Shown here one piece after another: positions 1-9,174 of a stretch of DNA of 64,000 nucleotides. Position 1 is the first letter of the stretch, and each line of letters begins with the position of its first letter. The DNA is taken from the NCBI RefSeq assembly GCF_001267885.1, contig NZ_CP012382.1:6931001-6995000 (forward strand). The letters are read 5' to 3'. Origin of the DNA: Streptomyces ambofaciens ATCC 23877. GTDB lineage: Bacteria > Actinomycetota > Actinomycetes > Streptomycetales > Streptomycetaceae. Below the pieces are notes generated by a model that was given only the letters and a program-made list of their open reading frames with translations, made no database searches and was not told where the DNA came from. A program made the position numbers and the translations under genes.

Positions 1-17
1 ATGAACGGACGAGGGAC

Positions 18-45
18 GGGCGGCCGGGGAATGCCCCGGCCGCCC
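18..45. terminator. Perfect-stem terminator hairpin
   Basis: A 12-bp perfect inverted repeat (18-29 with 34-45) closes a 4-base loop AATG and is followed by TTTCGTT on the plus strand. This is the form of an intrinsic terminator. It most likely ends a gene lying left of the window and separates it from the conservon. No gene can be supported in 46-407. Confidence 0.75.
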
Positions 46-86
46 TTTCGTTGCCTCCGAAGGTGCGGTGCGGCACCGGGTCCTTC

Positions 87-101
87 ACTGTCAGTGACAG
101 T
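87..101. promoter_or_regulatory. 15-bp palindrome upstream of cvnA (candidate operator)
   Basis: ACTGTCAGTGACAGT is a perfect 7-1-7 palindrome in the 360-base gap between the left-edge terminator and cvnA. Its first ten bases, ACTGTCAGTG, recur at 248-257. Paired dyads of this size are typical regulator-binding sites; the regulator cannot be named from sequence. The rest of 46-407 shows no gene. Confidence 0.4.
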
Positions 102-407
102 TTCTGATCGGGTTCGACCGGTCTCCAGCCCCTCCGGAACGGATGCTTCACCGGCTTATCGGGCTGTCGTACGAGGCCTCATACCAGAGCGGGACGTTGT
201 CCGAGGGACTTTGGCAACTGCCCACCGCACATGATGCACGGGCGACTACTGTCAGTGTCCGTCGGGCGACGTAGACCGGATCCCCGGTCCGCTCGGCCGA
301 CACCGTGACGGCGCGCGCCCGCGTGGCGTCGCGTGTCCGCGTGGCGCCCGCCACCACGCGCGAGCACCCAGGCCCGACGGGCCAACGGACCAGTACGAGG
401 ACCCCCG

Positions 408-2351
408 ATGTCTCACCTCCGCGCCCCGGCCGCGCGAGCAGACCGCCGCGAGGGCGGGCGGCACGGCCGGCCGGCCCCCCGTACCGCCACCGCGTTGCCC
501 GAGACCCATATACGGCCCCAACTCCTGCGCCTGGCCGTGCTGCCGCCCGTCGCGGTCGCCCTCAGCGCCTGCGCGGTCGTCTTGTTCACCGTCCGGTCCA
601 CCGGCGCCCGCCCGAGCCCCGTGCTGTGGGCCGTCCTCGCCGGGGCGGTCTCGGTGACCCTCGCCGCCGTCGCCATCGCCGCCGTCGCCGCGGACCGCGC
701 CGCACGGTCCGTGCACGAACGCGTCGGCGCCCTGCGCCGCAGCACCGCGCGCGGGGAGAGCGATCTGCGAGCCGTCGTCGAGGCGTTGCGGCGCGGCGAG
801 ACCCCGCCGCACCGCAAGGTCCGGAGCGGACCGCCGGACGACGCCGACGACTTCGAACTGCTCGCCGCCGACCTGTCCCGCGCCCACGACGGCGCCGTCA
901 CCGCGGTCGTCCGGGCCGCCCAGCTCTCCAGCCAGGCGGGCAGCGAACAGAAACTGGAGGTCTTCGTCAACCTCGCCCGGCGCCTGCAGTCCCTGGTGCA
1001 CCGCGAGATCTCCATCCTGGATGAGCTGGAGAACGAGATCGAGGACCCCGACCTCCTCAAGGGCCTCTTCCACGTCGACCACCTCGCCACCCGCATCCGC
1101 CGCCACGCCGAGAACCTCGCCGTGCTCGGCGGCGCCGTCTCCCGCCGGCAGTGGAGCAACCCCGTCGACATGACCGAGGTGCTGCGCTCGGCCATCGCCG
1201 AGGTCGAGCAGTACTCCCGGGTCCGGCTGGTCCCCCCGATCGACGGCACCCTGCGCGGCCACGCCGTCGCCGACGTCATCCACCTGCTGGCCGAACTCGT
1301 CGAGAACGCCACCCTGTTCTCCGCCCCGCAGACGCAGGTGCTGATGCGGGCCAACCTCGTCACCTCGGGCCTCGCCGTGGAGGTCGAGGACCGGGGACTC
1401 GGTATGCCCGTCGACGAGCAGAGCCGGATGAACGCGCTGCTCGCCGACCCCGACCAGGTCAACGTCGCCCGCCTGCTCGCGGACGGGCGCATCGGGCTGT
1501 TCGTCGTCTCGCAGCTCGCCAAGCGGCACGGCATCACCGTCCGACTGCAGACCAACATCTATGGCGGTGTCCAGGCCGTACTGGTCGTGCCGCAGGCCCT
1601 GTTGGGACCGGAGCCGGGCGCCCTTCCCGGGGGCGAGACCCGGCCGGGCCAGGCCGCGGGGACCGAGCCGGTGCCCGTACCGCCGCCGCCCCGGCAGCAG
1701 CCGCGGCCCACGGCCCCCGCGATGCCGCCGGTTCCCACCACGTCCGTCCTCGACACCCCGGCGCCCGCCCCCGTCGCCCCGGCGCCCGTCCCCGTCGTTC
1801 CCCAGTCCCGCGTCCCCGAGGCGCCCGTGCAGGCCCCCTCCCGCAGGGCCGACGGAGGCGAACCCGTGCCGCTGCCCGTACGCGGCGCCCGCGCGGACCG
1901 GCCCACCCCCGCCGCCGCGGTGCCCGGCGTCCGGGCCGAGGACCGGGGCGTGCTCGCCGAGCACGCGGCCACCCCGCCCGTGCCGCGCCACAGTGCGGTG
2001 CGCGGCACCATGGGCAAGCCCCGACTGCCCCGGCGCCGCGCCCAGGAGCACATCGCACCCCAGCTGCGCGGCGGTCCCGCACCTCGTCAGGAGGCCGAGC
2101 AGCACACCGGCCACGACCCCGGACTGATGGCCGCCTTCCAGCGCGGGATCGGCCTCGCGGAGGCCCAGCAGCACTTGGAGCCGTCCCCCGTGGAGCCGAC
2201 CTTCGTGGAGCTGCCGTCCGGAGTGGAGCCCGTCCGCGGGCAACCGGACCGCGACGAGCCGGTGTCGCCGTACACGGAGCCGCACCCCATGGAGCCGCGC
2301 CCCACGGAGCAGAGCCCCACGGAGCAGAGCCACCGGGACCCGGCCGGATGA
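408..2351 (+). CDS. cvnA: Conservon sensor-like ATPase CvnA
   Basis: First gene of a conservon, the cvnABCD module of Streptomyces that resembles a eukaryotic GPCR-type complex at the membrane. The 647-residue product has two membrane segments (about 39-62 and 74-97), a cytoplasmic coiled region, and a histidine-kinase-type ATPase domain with N box HLLAELVENATLF (about 291-304) and G box EDRGLGMP (about 326-334). From about residue 400 it is a Pro/Ala-rich tail ending in short MEPRPTEQSPTEQS-like repeats. I chose ATG 408 because GAGGA at 397-401 is ideally spaced. No clear phosphoacceptor histidine region was identified, as is usual for CvnA. cvnB, cvnC and cvnD follow in the canonical order. 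Confidence 0.9.
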   Translation: MSHLRAPAARADRREGGRHGRPAPRTATALPETHIRPQLLRLAVLPPVAVALSACAVVLFTVRSTGARPSPVLWAVLAGAVSVTLAAVAIAAVAADRAARSVHERVGALRRSTARGESDLRAVVEALRRGETPPHRKVRSGPPDDADDFELLAADLSRAHDGAVTAVVRAAQLSSQAGSEQKLEVFVNLARRLQSLVHREISILDELENEIEDPDLLKGLFHVDHLATRIRRHAENLAVLGGAVSRRQWSNPVDMTEVLRSAIAEVEQYSRVRLVPPIDGTLRGHAVADVIHLLAELVENATLFSAPQTQVLMRANLVTSGLAVEVEDRGLGMPVDEQSRMNALLADPDQVNVARLLADGRIGLFVVSQLAKRHGITVRLQTNIYGGVQAVLVVPQALLGPEPGALPGGETRPGQAAGTEPVPVPPPPRQQPRPTAPAMPPVPTTSVLDTPAPAPVAPAPVPVVPQSRVPEAPVQAPSRRADGGEPVPLPVRGARADRPTPAAAVPGVRAEDRGVLAEHAATPPVPRHSAVRGTMGKPRLPRRRAQEHIAPQLRGGPAPRQEAEQHTGHDPGLMAAFQRGIGLAEAQQHLEPSPVEPTFVELPSGVEPVRGQPDRDEPVSPYTEPHPMEPRPTEQSPTEQSHRDPAG

Positions 2352-2470
2352 CCCTCCCCACCGCCACCCCGAGCCCTTCCCCCACCCTGACCGTCACCCC
2401 CACCCCCACCACCCCCACCCCCACGACCCGCGCTCCCGCAGACCTTCGTACCCCAAGGAGTCGATCCACC

Positions 2471-2905
2471 ATGGCGAGCGATGCGCCGACCGGCCACGTG
2501 TCCGACCTCGACTGGCTGATGAGCGGCCTCGTGCAGCGCGTACCGCACACGACCAGCGCGGTGCTCCTGTCCTGCGACGGACTGGTGAAGTCCGTCCACG
2601 GCCTCGACGCGGACAGTGCCGACCACATGGCCGCCCTGGCCTCCGGGCTGTACTCCCTCGGCCGCAGCGCCGGCGTCCGCTTCGGCGACGGCGGCGACGT
2701 ACGGCAGGTCGTCGTCGAACTCGACTCGACCCTGCTCTTCGTCACCACCGCCGGCTCCGGCACCTGCCTCGCCGTGCTGGCCGGCCGTGAGGCCGACGCC
2801 GCCGTGCTCGGCTACGAGATGGCGATGCTCGTCAAGAGCGTCCGCCCCTACCTCGTCACCGCGCCCCGGCAGTACGCCGTCGAACCCCCGGCGATGAGGC
2901 CTTGA
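2471..2905 (+). CDS. cvnB: Conservon roadblock/LC7 protein CvnB
   Basis: A 144-residue roadblock/LC7 (MglB-like) protein, the usual partner and regulator of the small GTPase CvnD in conservons. The start ATG 2471 has AAGGAG at 2455-2460 and the text DLDWLMSGLVQRVPHTTSA typical of the family N-terminus; a Cys-rich or membrane segment is absent, so it should be cytoplasmic and membrane-recruited. It is separated from cvnA by about 120 bases rich in CCCCAC repeats, and its stop overlaps the cvnC start by 4 bases, implying translational coupling. Confidence 0.9.
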   Translation: MASDAPTGHVSDLDWLMSGLVQRVPHTTSAVLLSCDGLVKSVHGLDADSADHMAALASGLYSLGRSAGVRFGDGGDVRQVVVELDSTLLFVTTAGSGTCLAVLAGREADAAVLGYEMAMLVKSVRPYLVTAPRQYAVEPPAMRP

Positions 2906-3282
2906 GGGTGGCCGCGGCCGGCGACGGGCCCTGGCTCGACGACGCGGCCGGACGGCTGGTGCGCCCTTTCACCGTGAGCAACGGCCGTACCCGGCCCACC
3001 GTCGCCCTCGACCTGATGTCCCAGGTGATGGCCACGGGGGCGAGCCCCCTCGGCTACCTGGGGCCCGAGCACGCGCAGGCACTGGACCTGTGCAGGGCGC
3101 CCCTCCCGGTCGCCGAGCTCGCCGCTCATCTGAGGCTTCCGGTGGCAGTCACCAAGGTGCTGCTCTCGGACCTGGTGGACTGCGGTGCGCTGACCACGAA
3201 ACCCCCCGCCGCGTTCCACCACAACCCCACGGACCGGGCCCTTCTGGAGGCAGTGCTCGATGGACTACGACGACAGCTCTGA
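2902..3282 (+). CDS. cvnC: Conservon DUF742 protein CvnC
   Basis: A 126-residue DUF742 protein, the third conservon component, with a winged-helix-like fold expected from the family. The readable core is the stretch around LDLCRAPLPVAELAAHLRLP followed by VAVTKVLLSDLVDCGAL. The start is TTG 2902 (overlapping the cvnB stop as TTGA) or GTG 2908; I cannot decide between them. Its 3' end overlaps the cvnD start by 23 bases, so the four genes form one tight operon. Confidence 0.88.
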   Translation: MRVAAAGDGPWLDDAAGRLVRPFTVSNGRTRPTVALDLMSQVMATGASPLGYLGPEHAQALDLCRAPLPVAELAAHLRLPVAVTKVLLSDLVDCGALTTKPPAAFHHNPTDRALLEAVLDGLRRQL

Positions 3283-3883
3283 CTACGGCCACGCCGACGG
3301 CACCGATCCCTTCCCCACCGCGCTGAAGATCCTCGTGGCGGGCGGATTCGGAGTGGGCAAGACGACCTTCGTCGGCGCGGTGAGCGAGATCGCGCCGCTG
3401 AGCACGGAGGAACTGCTCACCACGGTCAGCGCCGCGACCGACAACCTCGACGGAATCGAGAACAAACTCGAGACGACCGTGGCCATGGACTTCGGCCGCA
3501 TCACCCTCGACCCGCGACACGTGCTCTACCTGTTCGGGACGCCCGGCCAGGAACGGTTCTGGTTCATGTGGGACGAGCTGTGCGAGGGCGCCCTCGGCGC
3601 CGTGATCATCGCCGACACCCGGCGGCTGGAGGAGTCCTTCGCCGCCGTCGACTTCTTCGAGGAACGAGGACTCGGTTTCGTCGTCGCCGTCAACGAGTTC
3701 GACGGCGCCTACCGCTACGACCCCGAGGAGGTGCGCGCCGCCATGGACCTCCACCCCGAGATCCCCATCGTGCGCTGCGACGCCCGGATCTCCAGTTCCG
3801 GCGTACAGACGCTGCTCACCCTCGTACGCCACCTCATCGCCCACACTCCGGCCCCCACGACGGGGTTCGGCGCCCACCGGTGA
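3260..3883 (+). CDS. cvnD: Conservon small GTPase-like CvnD
   Basis: A 207-residue Ras-like/MglA-like nucleotide-binding protein. Walker A GGFGVGKTT places the P-loop lysine at residue 34; the switch/G3 region reads LFGTPGQERFWFMWDEL, and VNEFD stands in the position of the NKxD base-recognition motif, a feature of the CvnD/DUF-type ATP-GTP binding family rather than canonical Ras. It would cycle on the CvnA-CvnB-CvnC platform. It overlaps cvnC and is followed 80 bases later by a GAF gene. Confidence 0.9.
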   Translation: MDYDDSSDYGHADGTDPFPTALKILVAGGFGVGKTTFVGAVSEIAPLSTEELLTTVSAATDNLDGIENKLETTVAMDFGRITLDPRHVLYLFGTPGQERFWFMWDELCEGALGAVIIADTRRLEESFAAVDFFEERGLGFVVAVNEFDGAYRYDPEEVRAAMDLHPEIPIVRCDARISSSGVQTLLTLVRHLIAHTPAPTTGFGAHR

Positions 3884-3963
3884 ATCCCGGTGATTCCCGG
3901 GTGACCAAGCCCGCACCCCATGGAGCCGCACATGACGCACGTCCACAGCGACGGAGCCCGCCC

Positions 3964-4539
3964 ATGAGCTACGACCCGCCACGCCCGGCCGGACGTCTGC
4001 TGCTCACACCCGAGGACCGGGAGGGGCCCGCCCGGGTGCGGCGGCTGCGCCGGCTCGGTCTGGCGGAACGCCCGGACCCGGCCCTCGACGCCTTCGCGGC
4101 ACACCTCGCCGGGCTCGCCGAGTCGCCGTACGCGATGGTCAACTTCCTCGTCGAGGGCGGGCAGTTCTTCGCGGGCCTGCGGGTGCCCGAGTTCCCGCCG
4201 GTGACGCGCGGGGACGGCACCAGTCCGGAGTTCGGCCGGGTCCAGCCCCGGGACCACGGCTTCTGCCCGCACGTGGTGGTCCGGGGCAAGGCGCTGGTCC
4301 TGGAAGACGTGCGCGACTACCCGCGTTTCGCGGGCAATCCGGTCGTCGACGAGTTCGGCATCCGCTCCTACCTCGGCGCCCCGCTCATCGACAGCACGGG
4401 CACGGTACTGGGAACGGTGGCCGCTTCCGACGTACGGCCCCGGGCCTGGGGGCAGGCGGGGCTGGCGACGATCAAGTCGACGGCGGCCGACCTCGTACGG
4501 CGCATCGAGCGCAGCGCGCAGGACGGGCTTCCGCTGTGA
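3964..4539 (+). CDS. GAF-domain protein, conservon accessory gene
   Basis: A 191-residue single-GAF protein. The region SPYAMVNFLVEGGQFFAGLR and the later HGFCPHVVVRGKALVLEDV...GIRSYLGAPLID are classic GAF landmarks (GAF with conserved FCPHVV and SYLGAP). It follows cvnD in the same direction with an 80-base gap, so it is probably co-transcribed. Conservons often end with a cytochrome P450; here a GAF protein takes that place. It likely senses a small ligand and signals through or beside CvnABCD; the ligand is unknown. Start ATG 3964 follows GGAG at about 3952-3955. Confidence 0.82.
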   Translation: MSYDPPRPAGRLLLTPEDREGPARVRRLRRLGLAERPDPALDAFAAHLAGLAESPYAMVNFLVEGGQFFAGLRVPEFPPVTRGDGTSPEFGRVQPRDHGFCPHVVVRGKALVLEDVRDYPRFAGNPVVDEFGIRSYLGAPLIDSTGTVLGTVAASDVRPRAWGQAGLATIKSTAADLVRRIERSAQDGLPL

Positions 4540-4749
4540 GCCGCCGGCCGCCGCGACACCGGCACGGGAGCGGGCGCGCGGGGTGGGCGCGCGGGGTGTG
4601 AAGGAAAGCTGCGGCCGGGCTTAAGAAAGGCTCGATGGACCCGGGGCGGTGTCGTACGGCAGATTGCTGTGCGATTCCCCTCCCCTCCCCGGACGCGGGC
4701 TGCCTCGGCATGCCCGGCGCCGGGACCTCACCCGTCAGGAGCCGTAGCG

Positions 4750-5778
4750 TTGAAGGCGCTGGTCAAGGAGAAGGCGGAGCCCGGGCTGTGGCTCGCGGAC
4801 GTCCCCGAGCCGGTCATCGGACCCGGTGACGTCCTCATCAAGGTGCTGCGCACCGGCATCTGCGGCACCGACCTGCACATCCGGGCCTGGGACGGCTGGG
4901 CGCGGCAGGCCGTCCGCACCCCGCTCGTCGTCGGGCACGAGTTCGTCGGCGAGGTCGTCGACACCGGGCGGGACGTCACGGACATCAAGGCCGGCGACCG
5001 GGTCAGCGGCGAGGGCCACCTGGTCTGCGGCAAGTGCCGCAACTGCCTGGCCGGCCGGCGCCACCTGTGCCGCGCCACGGTCGGGCTCGGCGTCGGACGC
5101 GACGGGGCGTTCGCCGAGTACGTCGCCCTGCCCGCCACCAACGTCTGGGTGCATCGGGTGCCCGTCGACCTCGACGTCGCCGCGATCTTCGACCCCTTCG
5201 GCAACGCCGTGCACACCGCGCTGTCCTTCCCGCTGGTCGGCGAGGACGTCCTCATCACCGGCGCCGGACCGATCGGCCTGATGGCCGCCGCGGTGGCCCG
5301 GCACGCGGGTGCCCGCAACGTCGTGATCACCGACGTGAGCGAGGAACGCCTGGACCTGGCCCTCAAGGTCGGTGTCAGCCTCGCCCTCGACGTGTCGAAG
5401 GCGAGCATCGCCGACGGCCAGCGCGAACTCGGCCTGCGCGAGGGATTCGACATCGGCCTGGAGATGTCCGGCCGCGCCGAGGCCATGCGCGACATGATCG
5501 CCAACATGACGCACGGCGGCCGGATCGCGATGCTCGGCCTGCCGTCCGAGGAGTTCCCCGTCGACTGGGCCCGGATCGTCACCTCCATGATCACGATCAA
5601 GGGCATCTACGGCCGCGAGATGTTCGAGACCTGGTACGCCATGTCGGTGCTGCTCGAAGGCGGCCTCGACCTCGCCCCCGTCATCACCGGCCGCTACGGC
5701 CACCGCGACCACGAGGCGGCGTTCGCCGACGCGGCGAGCGGCAGGGGCGGCAAGGTCATCCTCGACTGGACCGCGTAA
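4750..5778 (+). CDS. tdh: L-threonine 3-dehydrogenase
   Basis: A 342-residue zinc-dependent medium-chain dehydrogenase that oxidises L-threonine to 2-amino-3-ketobutyrate with NAD+. Catalytic zinc ligands are C38 (GICGTDLH) and H63-E64 (GHEFVGEVV); the structural zinc site is C93, C96, C99 and C107. A Rossmann glycine motif [10 protein letters not shown] follows. The frame is open further upstream, but TTG 4750 gives the family N-terminus [14 protein letters not shown] and has AGGAG at 4738-4742. The next gene, 29 bases on, encodes the second enzyme of the same pathway. Confidence 0.95.
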   Translation: MKALVKEKAEPGLWLADVPEPVIGPGDVLIKVLRTGICGTDLHIRAWDGWARQAVRTPLVVGHEFVGEVVDTGRDVTDIKAGDRVSGEGHLVCGKCRNCLAGRRHLCRATVGLGVGRDGAFAEYVALPATNVWVHRVPVDLDVAAIFDPFGNAVHTALSFPLVGEDVLITGAGPIGLMAAAVARHAGARNVVITDVSEERLDLALKVGVSLALDVSKASIADGQRELGLREGFDIGLEMSGRAEAMRDMIANMTHGGRIAMLGLPSEEFPVDWARIVTSMITIKGIYGREMFETWYAMSVLLEGGLDLAPVITGRYGHRDHEAAFADAASGRGGKVILDWTA

Positions 5779-5807
5779 GTCATCTGCTTTTCCTAGGAGC
5801 TTCTGAG

Positions 5808-7001
5808 ATGTTCGACTCCGTGCGCGACGACCTGCGCGCCACCCTCGACGAGATCCGCGCCGCCGGCCTGCACAAGCCCGAGCGCGTCATCGGCACCCCG
5901 CAGTCCGCCACCGTCGCCGTCACGGCCGGCGGCCGCCCCGGCGAGGTCCTCAACTTCTGCGCCAACAACTACCTCGGCCTCGCCGACCACCCCGAGGTCG
6001 TCGCAGCCGCCCACGAGGCGCTGGACCGCTGGGGCTACGGCATGGCGTCCGTGCGCTTCATCTGCGGCACCCAGGAGGTCCACAAGGAGCTGGAGGCCCG
6101 GCTCTCCGCGTTCCTCGGGCAGGAGGACACGATCCTCTACTCCTCCTGCTTCGACGCCAACGGCGGCGTGTTCGAGACCCTCCTCGGGCCCGAGGACGCG
6201 GTCATCTCCGACGCCCTCAACCACGCCTCGATCATCGACGGCATCCGCCTCTCCAAGGCCCGCCGCTTCCGCTACGCCAACCGCGACCTGGCCGACCTGG
6301 AACGGCAGCTCAAGGACGCCTCCGACGCCCGGCGCCGCCTGATCGTCACCGACGGCGTCTTCTCCATGGACGGCTACGTCGCCCCGCTGAGCGAGATCTG
6401 CGACCTGGCCGACCGCTACGACGCCATGGTCATGGTCGACGACTCGCACGCCGTCGGCTTCGTCGGCCCCGGCGGACGCGGCACCCCCGAGCTGCACGGC
6501 GTCATGGACCGCGTCGACATCATCACCGGCACCCTGGGCAAGGCCCTCGGCGGCGCCTCCGGCGGCTACGTCGCCGCCCGCGCCGAGATCGTCGCCCTGC
6601 TGCGCCAGCGCTCCCGGCCGTACCTGTTCTCCAACACCCTCGCTCCGGTCATCGCCGCCGCGTCCCTCAAGGTGCTCGACCTGCTGGAGTCGGCCGACGA
6701 CCTGCGGGTGCGGCTCGCCGAGAACACCGCCCTGTTCCGCCGCCGGATGGTGGAGGAGGGCTTCGACATCCTCCCCGGTGACCACGCCATCGCCCCGGTG
6801 ATGATCGGTGACGCCTCGCGGGCGGGCCGCCTGGCGGAGCTGTTGCTGGAGCGCGGGGTGTACGTGATCGGCTTCTCCTACCCGGTCGTCCCGCAGGGCC
6901 GGGCCCGCATCCGCGTCCAGCTGTCCGCCGCCCACTCCACCGAGGACGTGAACCGCGCGGTGGACGCCTTCGTGGCGGCGCGCGCGGAGCTGGACGCCTG
7001 A
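5808..7001 (+). CDS. kbl: Glycine C-acetyltransferase (2-amino-3-ketobutyrate CoA ligase)
   Basis: A 397-residue PLP enzyme of the alpha-oxoamine synthase family that splits 2-amino-3-ketobutyrate with CoA into glycine and acetyl-CoA, completing threonine catabolism after Tdh. The Schiff-base lysine is K245 in [23 protein letters not shown] is the cofactor-binding loop. Start ATG 5808 has AGGAG at 5795-5799 and yields [16 protein letters not shown], the normal family start. It forms a two-gene operon with tdh that ends at a hairpin (7016-7041). Confidence 0.96.
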   Translation: MFDSVRDDLRATLDEIRAAGLHKPERVIGTPQSATVAVTAGGRPGEVLNFCANNYLGLADHPEVVAAAHEALDRWGYGMASVRFICGTQEVHKELEARLSAFLGQEDTILYSSCFDANGGVFETLLGPEDAVISDALNHASIIDGIRLSKARRFRYANRDLADLERQLKDASDARRRLIVTDGVFSMDGYVAPLSEICDLADRYDAMVMVDDSHAVGFVGPGGRGTPELHGVMDRVDIITGTLGKALGGASGGYVAARAEIVALLRQRSRPYLFSNTLAPVIAAASLKVLDLLESADDLRVRLAENTALFRRRMVEEGFDILPGDHAIAPVMIGDASRAGRLAELLLERGVYVIGFSYPVVPQGRARIRVQLSAAHSTEDVNRAVDAFVAARAELDA

Positions 7002-7015
7002 CGCCCGCCCGGCTC

Positions 7016-7041
7016 GTGCCGCAGGCGCCCGCCTCCGGCAC
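7016..7041. terminator. Hairpin ending the tdh-kbl operon
   Basis: GTGCCG-C-AGGCG pairs with CGCCT-C-CGGCAC around a two-base loop, with one mismatched pair. It lies 15 bases after the kbl stop and before the LysR gene. There is no U tract, as is common for Streptomyces terminators. Confidence 0.5.
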
Positions 7042-7086
7042 GCCCGCGTCGGGCCCCTGGTCGCCCCACCTGAGAGAATCGATCCC

Positions 7087-7989
7087 GTGATCGAAGCGCG
7101 GCGGCTGCACATCCTCCGGGCGGTGGCGGACCACCGCACCGTGACGGCGGCTGCCGCCGCGCTGTACCTCACCCCCTCGGCGGTCTCCCAGCAGCTGGCC
7201 GCCCTGGAGCAGGAGACCGGGCACCGCCTGGTCGAGCGCGGCGCCAAGGGCGTCCGGCTGACCCCGGCCGGCGAGATCCTGCTCAGCCACACCAACGCCG
7301 TGCTCGCCCAGCTGGAGCGGGCCGAGGCGGAACTCGCCGCGTACGGCTCGGGCGCCGCCGGGACGGTGACGGTCGCCTCCTTCGCGACCGGCATCGCCCT
7401 GGTCGTGGCGCCCGCGCTGGGCCGCCTCGCCGAGTCGGCGCCCGGCATCCGCATCCGCGTCCAGGACGCCGAGGGCGACGCCAGCCTGCCGATGGTCCTC
7501 GACCGGCGGGTCGACGTGGCCGTGGCCGTCGAGTACCGCGGGGCCCCGCCGGCCGACGACCCGCGCCTGACGCACGTCCCCCTGTACGCCGAGCCCTTCG
7601 ACGCGGTCGTCCCCGTCGCCCACCGCCTCGCCGACGCCGACGAGGTGCCGCTCGCGGAGCTGGCCAAGGACCCGTGGATCGGCCCCTACCCGGGCAACCC
7701 CTGCCACGACGTGGTGGTCCTGGCCTGCGAGAGCGCCGGGTTCCAGCCCCGCATGGAGCACTCCTCGGACGACTTCCGCGCGGTGGTCTCCCTCGCCGCG
7801 GCCGACGTGGGCGTGGCGCTCGTCCCGCGCTCGGCGCTGCACGGCACGGACCTGACGGGCGTGGTCGTCCGGCCGGTCGACGGTGTCGCGCCCACCCGCC
7901 GCGTCTTCGCCGCGGTACGACGGGGAGCCGAGGAGCACCCGTTGATCCGCCCCGTGCTGGACGCACTCGACGAGGCGGCCCGGGCGTGA
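7087..7989 (+). CDS. LysR-family transcriptional regulator
   Basis: A 300-residue LysR regulator: an N-terminal winged helix (residues 1-62, with TVTAAAAALYLTPSAVSQQL as recognition region) and a type 2 periplasmic-binding-like effector domain (about 90-295). GTG 7087 lies 7 bases after GAGAAT, a good -10 box, with no Shine-Dalgarno sequence, so the message is probably leaderless. It follows tdh-kbl in the same direction and may regulate threonine use, but this is inferred from position only. Confidence 0.9.
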   Translation: MIEARRLHILRAVADHRTVTAAAAALYLTPSAVSQQLAALEQETGHRLVERGAKGVRLTPAGEILLSHTNAVLAQLERAEAELAAYGSGAAGTVTVASFATGIALVVAPALGRLAESAPGIRIRVQDAEGDASLPMVLDRRVDVAVAVEYRGAPPADDPRLTHVPLYAEPFDAVVPVAHRLADADEVPLAELAKDPWIGPYPGNPCHDVVVLACESAGFQPRMEHSSDDFRAVVSLAAADVGVALVPRSALHGTDLTGVVVRPVDGVAPTRRVFAAVRRGAEEHPLIRPVLDALDEAARA

Positions 7990-8026
7990 GGCCTCCGTAA
8001 CAGAGCCGTCTCATATACGGGATAGC

Positions 8027-8614
8027 GTGCCGAACATGAGAGACACGGACGACGCTCCCGACCCCGTGGACGCCCGGCTCGCCGCCCGGCTGGCCGAGCT
8101 GCGGGCCGAACGCGGCTGGTCGCTGGGGGAGCTGGCGGAGCGCAGCGGGGTGAGCCGGTCCACCCTGTCGAGGGCCGAGCGGGCGGAGACCAGCCCGACC
8201 GCCTCCCTCCTCAACCGCCTGTGCGCGGTCTACGGGCGGACCATGTCCCGGCTGCTCAGCGAGGTCGAGGCGGAACCCGCCCTGCTGGTGCGCGCCGCCG
8301 AGCAGCCGCGCTGGGAGGACCGGTCCGCGGGGTTCGTACGCCGCTCGGTGTCCCCGCCGCACGCCGGGCTGCGCGGCGAACTCGTCGAGGGCCGCCTCGC
8401 CGCCGGCGCCGACATCGCCTACGACCGACCCCCCGTGCCCGGTCTGGAGCAGCACGTCTGGGTCCTCGAAGGTGCCCTGGAGGTGACGGCCCAGGACGTC
8501 GAGCACCACCTCGGCACCGGGGACTGCCTGCGGATGCGGGTGTGGGGGGCGACGAGGTTCCGGTGCGCCGGCCCCGAGGGCGCGCGCTACGCGCTGGCGG
8601 TGGTGCTGCCGTGA
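8027..8614 (+). CDS. XRE-family regulator with C-terminal cupin
   Basis: A 195-residue protein with an N-terminal HTH_XRE domain (about 15-70, GELAERSGVSRSTLSRAE) and a C-terminal cupin barrel (about 115-195, EQHVWVLEGALEVTAQ, GDCLRM). Such fusions act as ligand-responsive repressors. GTG 8027 lies 7 bases downstream of TATACG (8014-8019) with no Shine-Dalgarno sequence, suggesting a leaderless message; ATG 8036 is an alternative. Its stop overlaps the start of the GNAT gene by 4 bases, so the two are translated together. Confidence 0.9.
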   Translation: MPNMRDTDDAPDPVDARLAARLAELRAERGWSLGELAERSGVSRSTLSRAERAETSPTASLLNRLCAVYGRTMSRLLSEVEAEPALLVRAAEQPRWEDRSAGFVRRSVSPPHAGLRGELVEGRLAAGADIAYDRPPVPGLEQHVWVLEGALEVTAQDVEHHLGTGDCLRMRVWGATRFRCAGPEGARYALAVVLP

Positions 8615-9144
8615 CCGTGACCCGCGTCGACGCCGACCGGCTGACGGCACTGCTCGCGCAACTGGCCGACCTGCTGACCGCCACCGTCGAGGACGGCGCG
8701 TCCGTCGGCTTCCTCGCGCCGCTCGGCCGCGAGGAAGCCCTTGCCTGGTGGCGGGGCCGGTCCGCCGCCGTGGCCGCCGGGCGACTCGCCGTCTGGGTGG
8801 CGCACGAGGGGGAGCGGGTGACCGGAACGGTGAGCCTCGCCCTGCCCGACAAACCCAACAGCCGGCACCGCGCCGAGCTGGTCAAGCTCATGGTCCGCCG
8901 CGAGGCGCGCGGCCGGGGCCTGGGCCGCGGGCTCCTGGCCACCGCGGAGGAGGCGGCCGCGGCGGCCGGCATCACCCTGCTCCACCTCGACACCGAGACC
9001 GACAGCCCCGCCGAACACCTCTACCGGTCCGCCGGATGGACCCGCGCCGGGGCCATTCCCGACTACGCGGCGGACCCGCGCGGGGAACTGCGCCCCACGA
9101 CGCTCTACTTCAAGCAGGTCGGCGCCCCCGCGACCGCCGGGTGA
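8611..9144 (+). CDS. GNAT-family N-acetyltransferase
   Basis: A 177-residue GNAT acetyltransferase. The acetyl-CoA pyrophosphate-binding motif A is visible as VRREARGRGLGRGLLATAEE (about 94-113), and the late EHLYRSAGWTRAG segment is the usual GNAT end. The start GTG 8611 overlaps the stop of the XRE-cupin gene as GTGA. In other actinomycetes this pairing puts the acetyltransferase under control of the regulator; the substrate cannot be predicted. Confidence 0.9.
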   Translation: MTVTRVDADRLTALLAQLADLLTATVEDGASVGFLAPLGREEALAWWRGRSAAVAAGRLAVWVAHEGERVTGTVSLALPDKPNSRHRAELVKLMVRREARGRGLGRGLLATAEEAAAAAGITLLHLDTETDSPAEHLYRSAGWTRAGAIPDYAADPRGELRPTTLYFKQVGAPATAG

Positions 9145-9174
9145 TTGTCAGTGGCGACGGCTACGGTGCCTGAC

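Noticed and set aside
1..234. 77-residue plus-strand frame at the left edge
   Set aside because: It runs through a terminator hairpin and the palindrome and has no family text.
252..2333. Long minus-strand frame opposite cvnA
   Set aside because: It mirrors the codon pattern of cvnA in a high-GC genome, has no family text and no ribosome site; the same holds for other long antisense frames such as 9913-12879.
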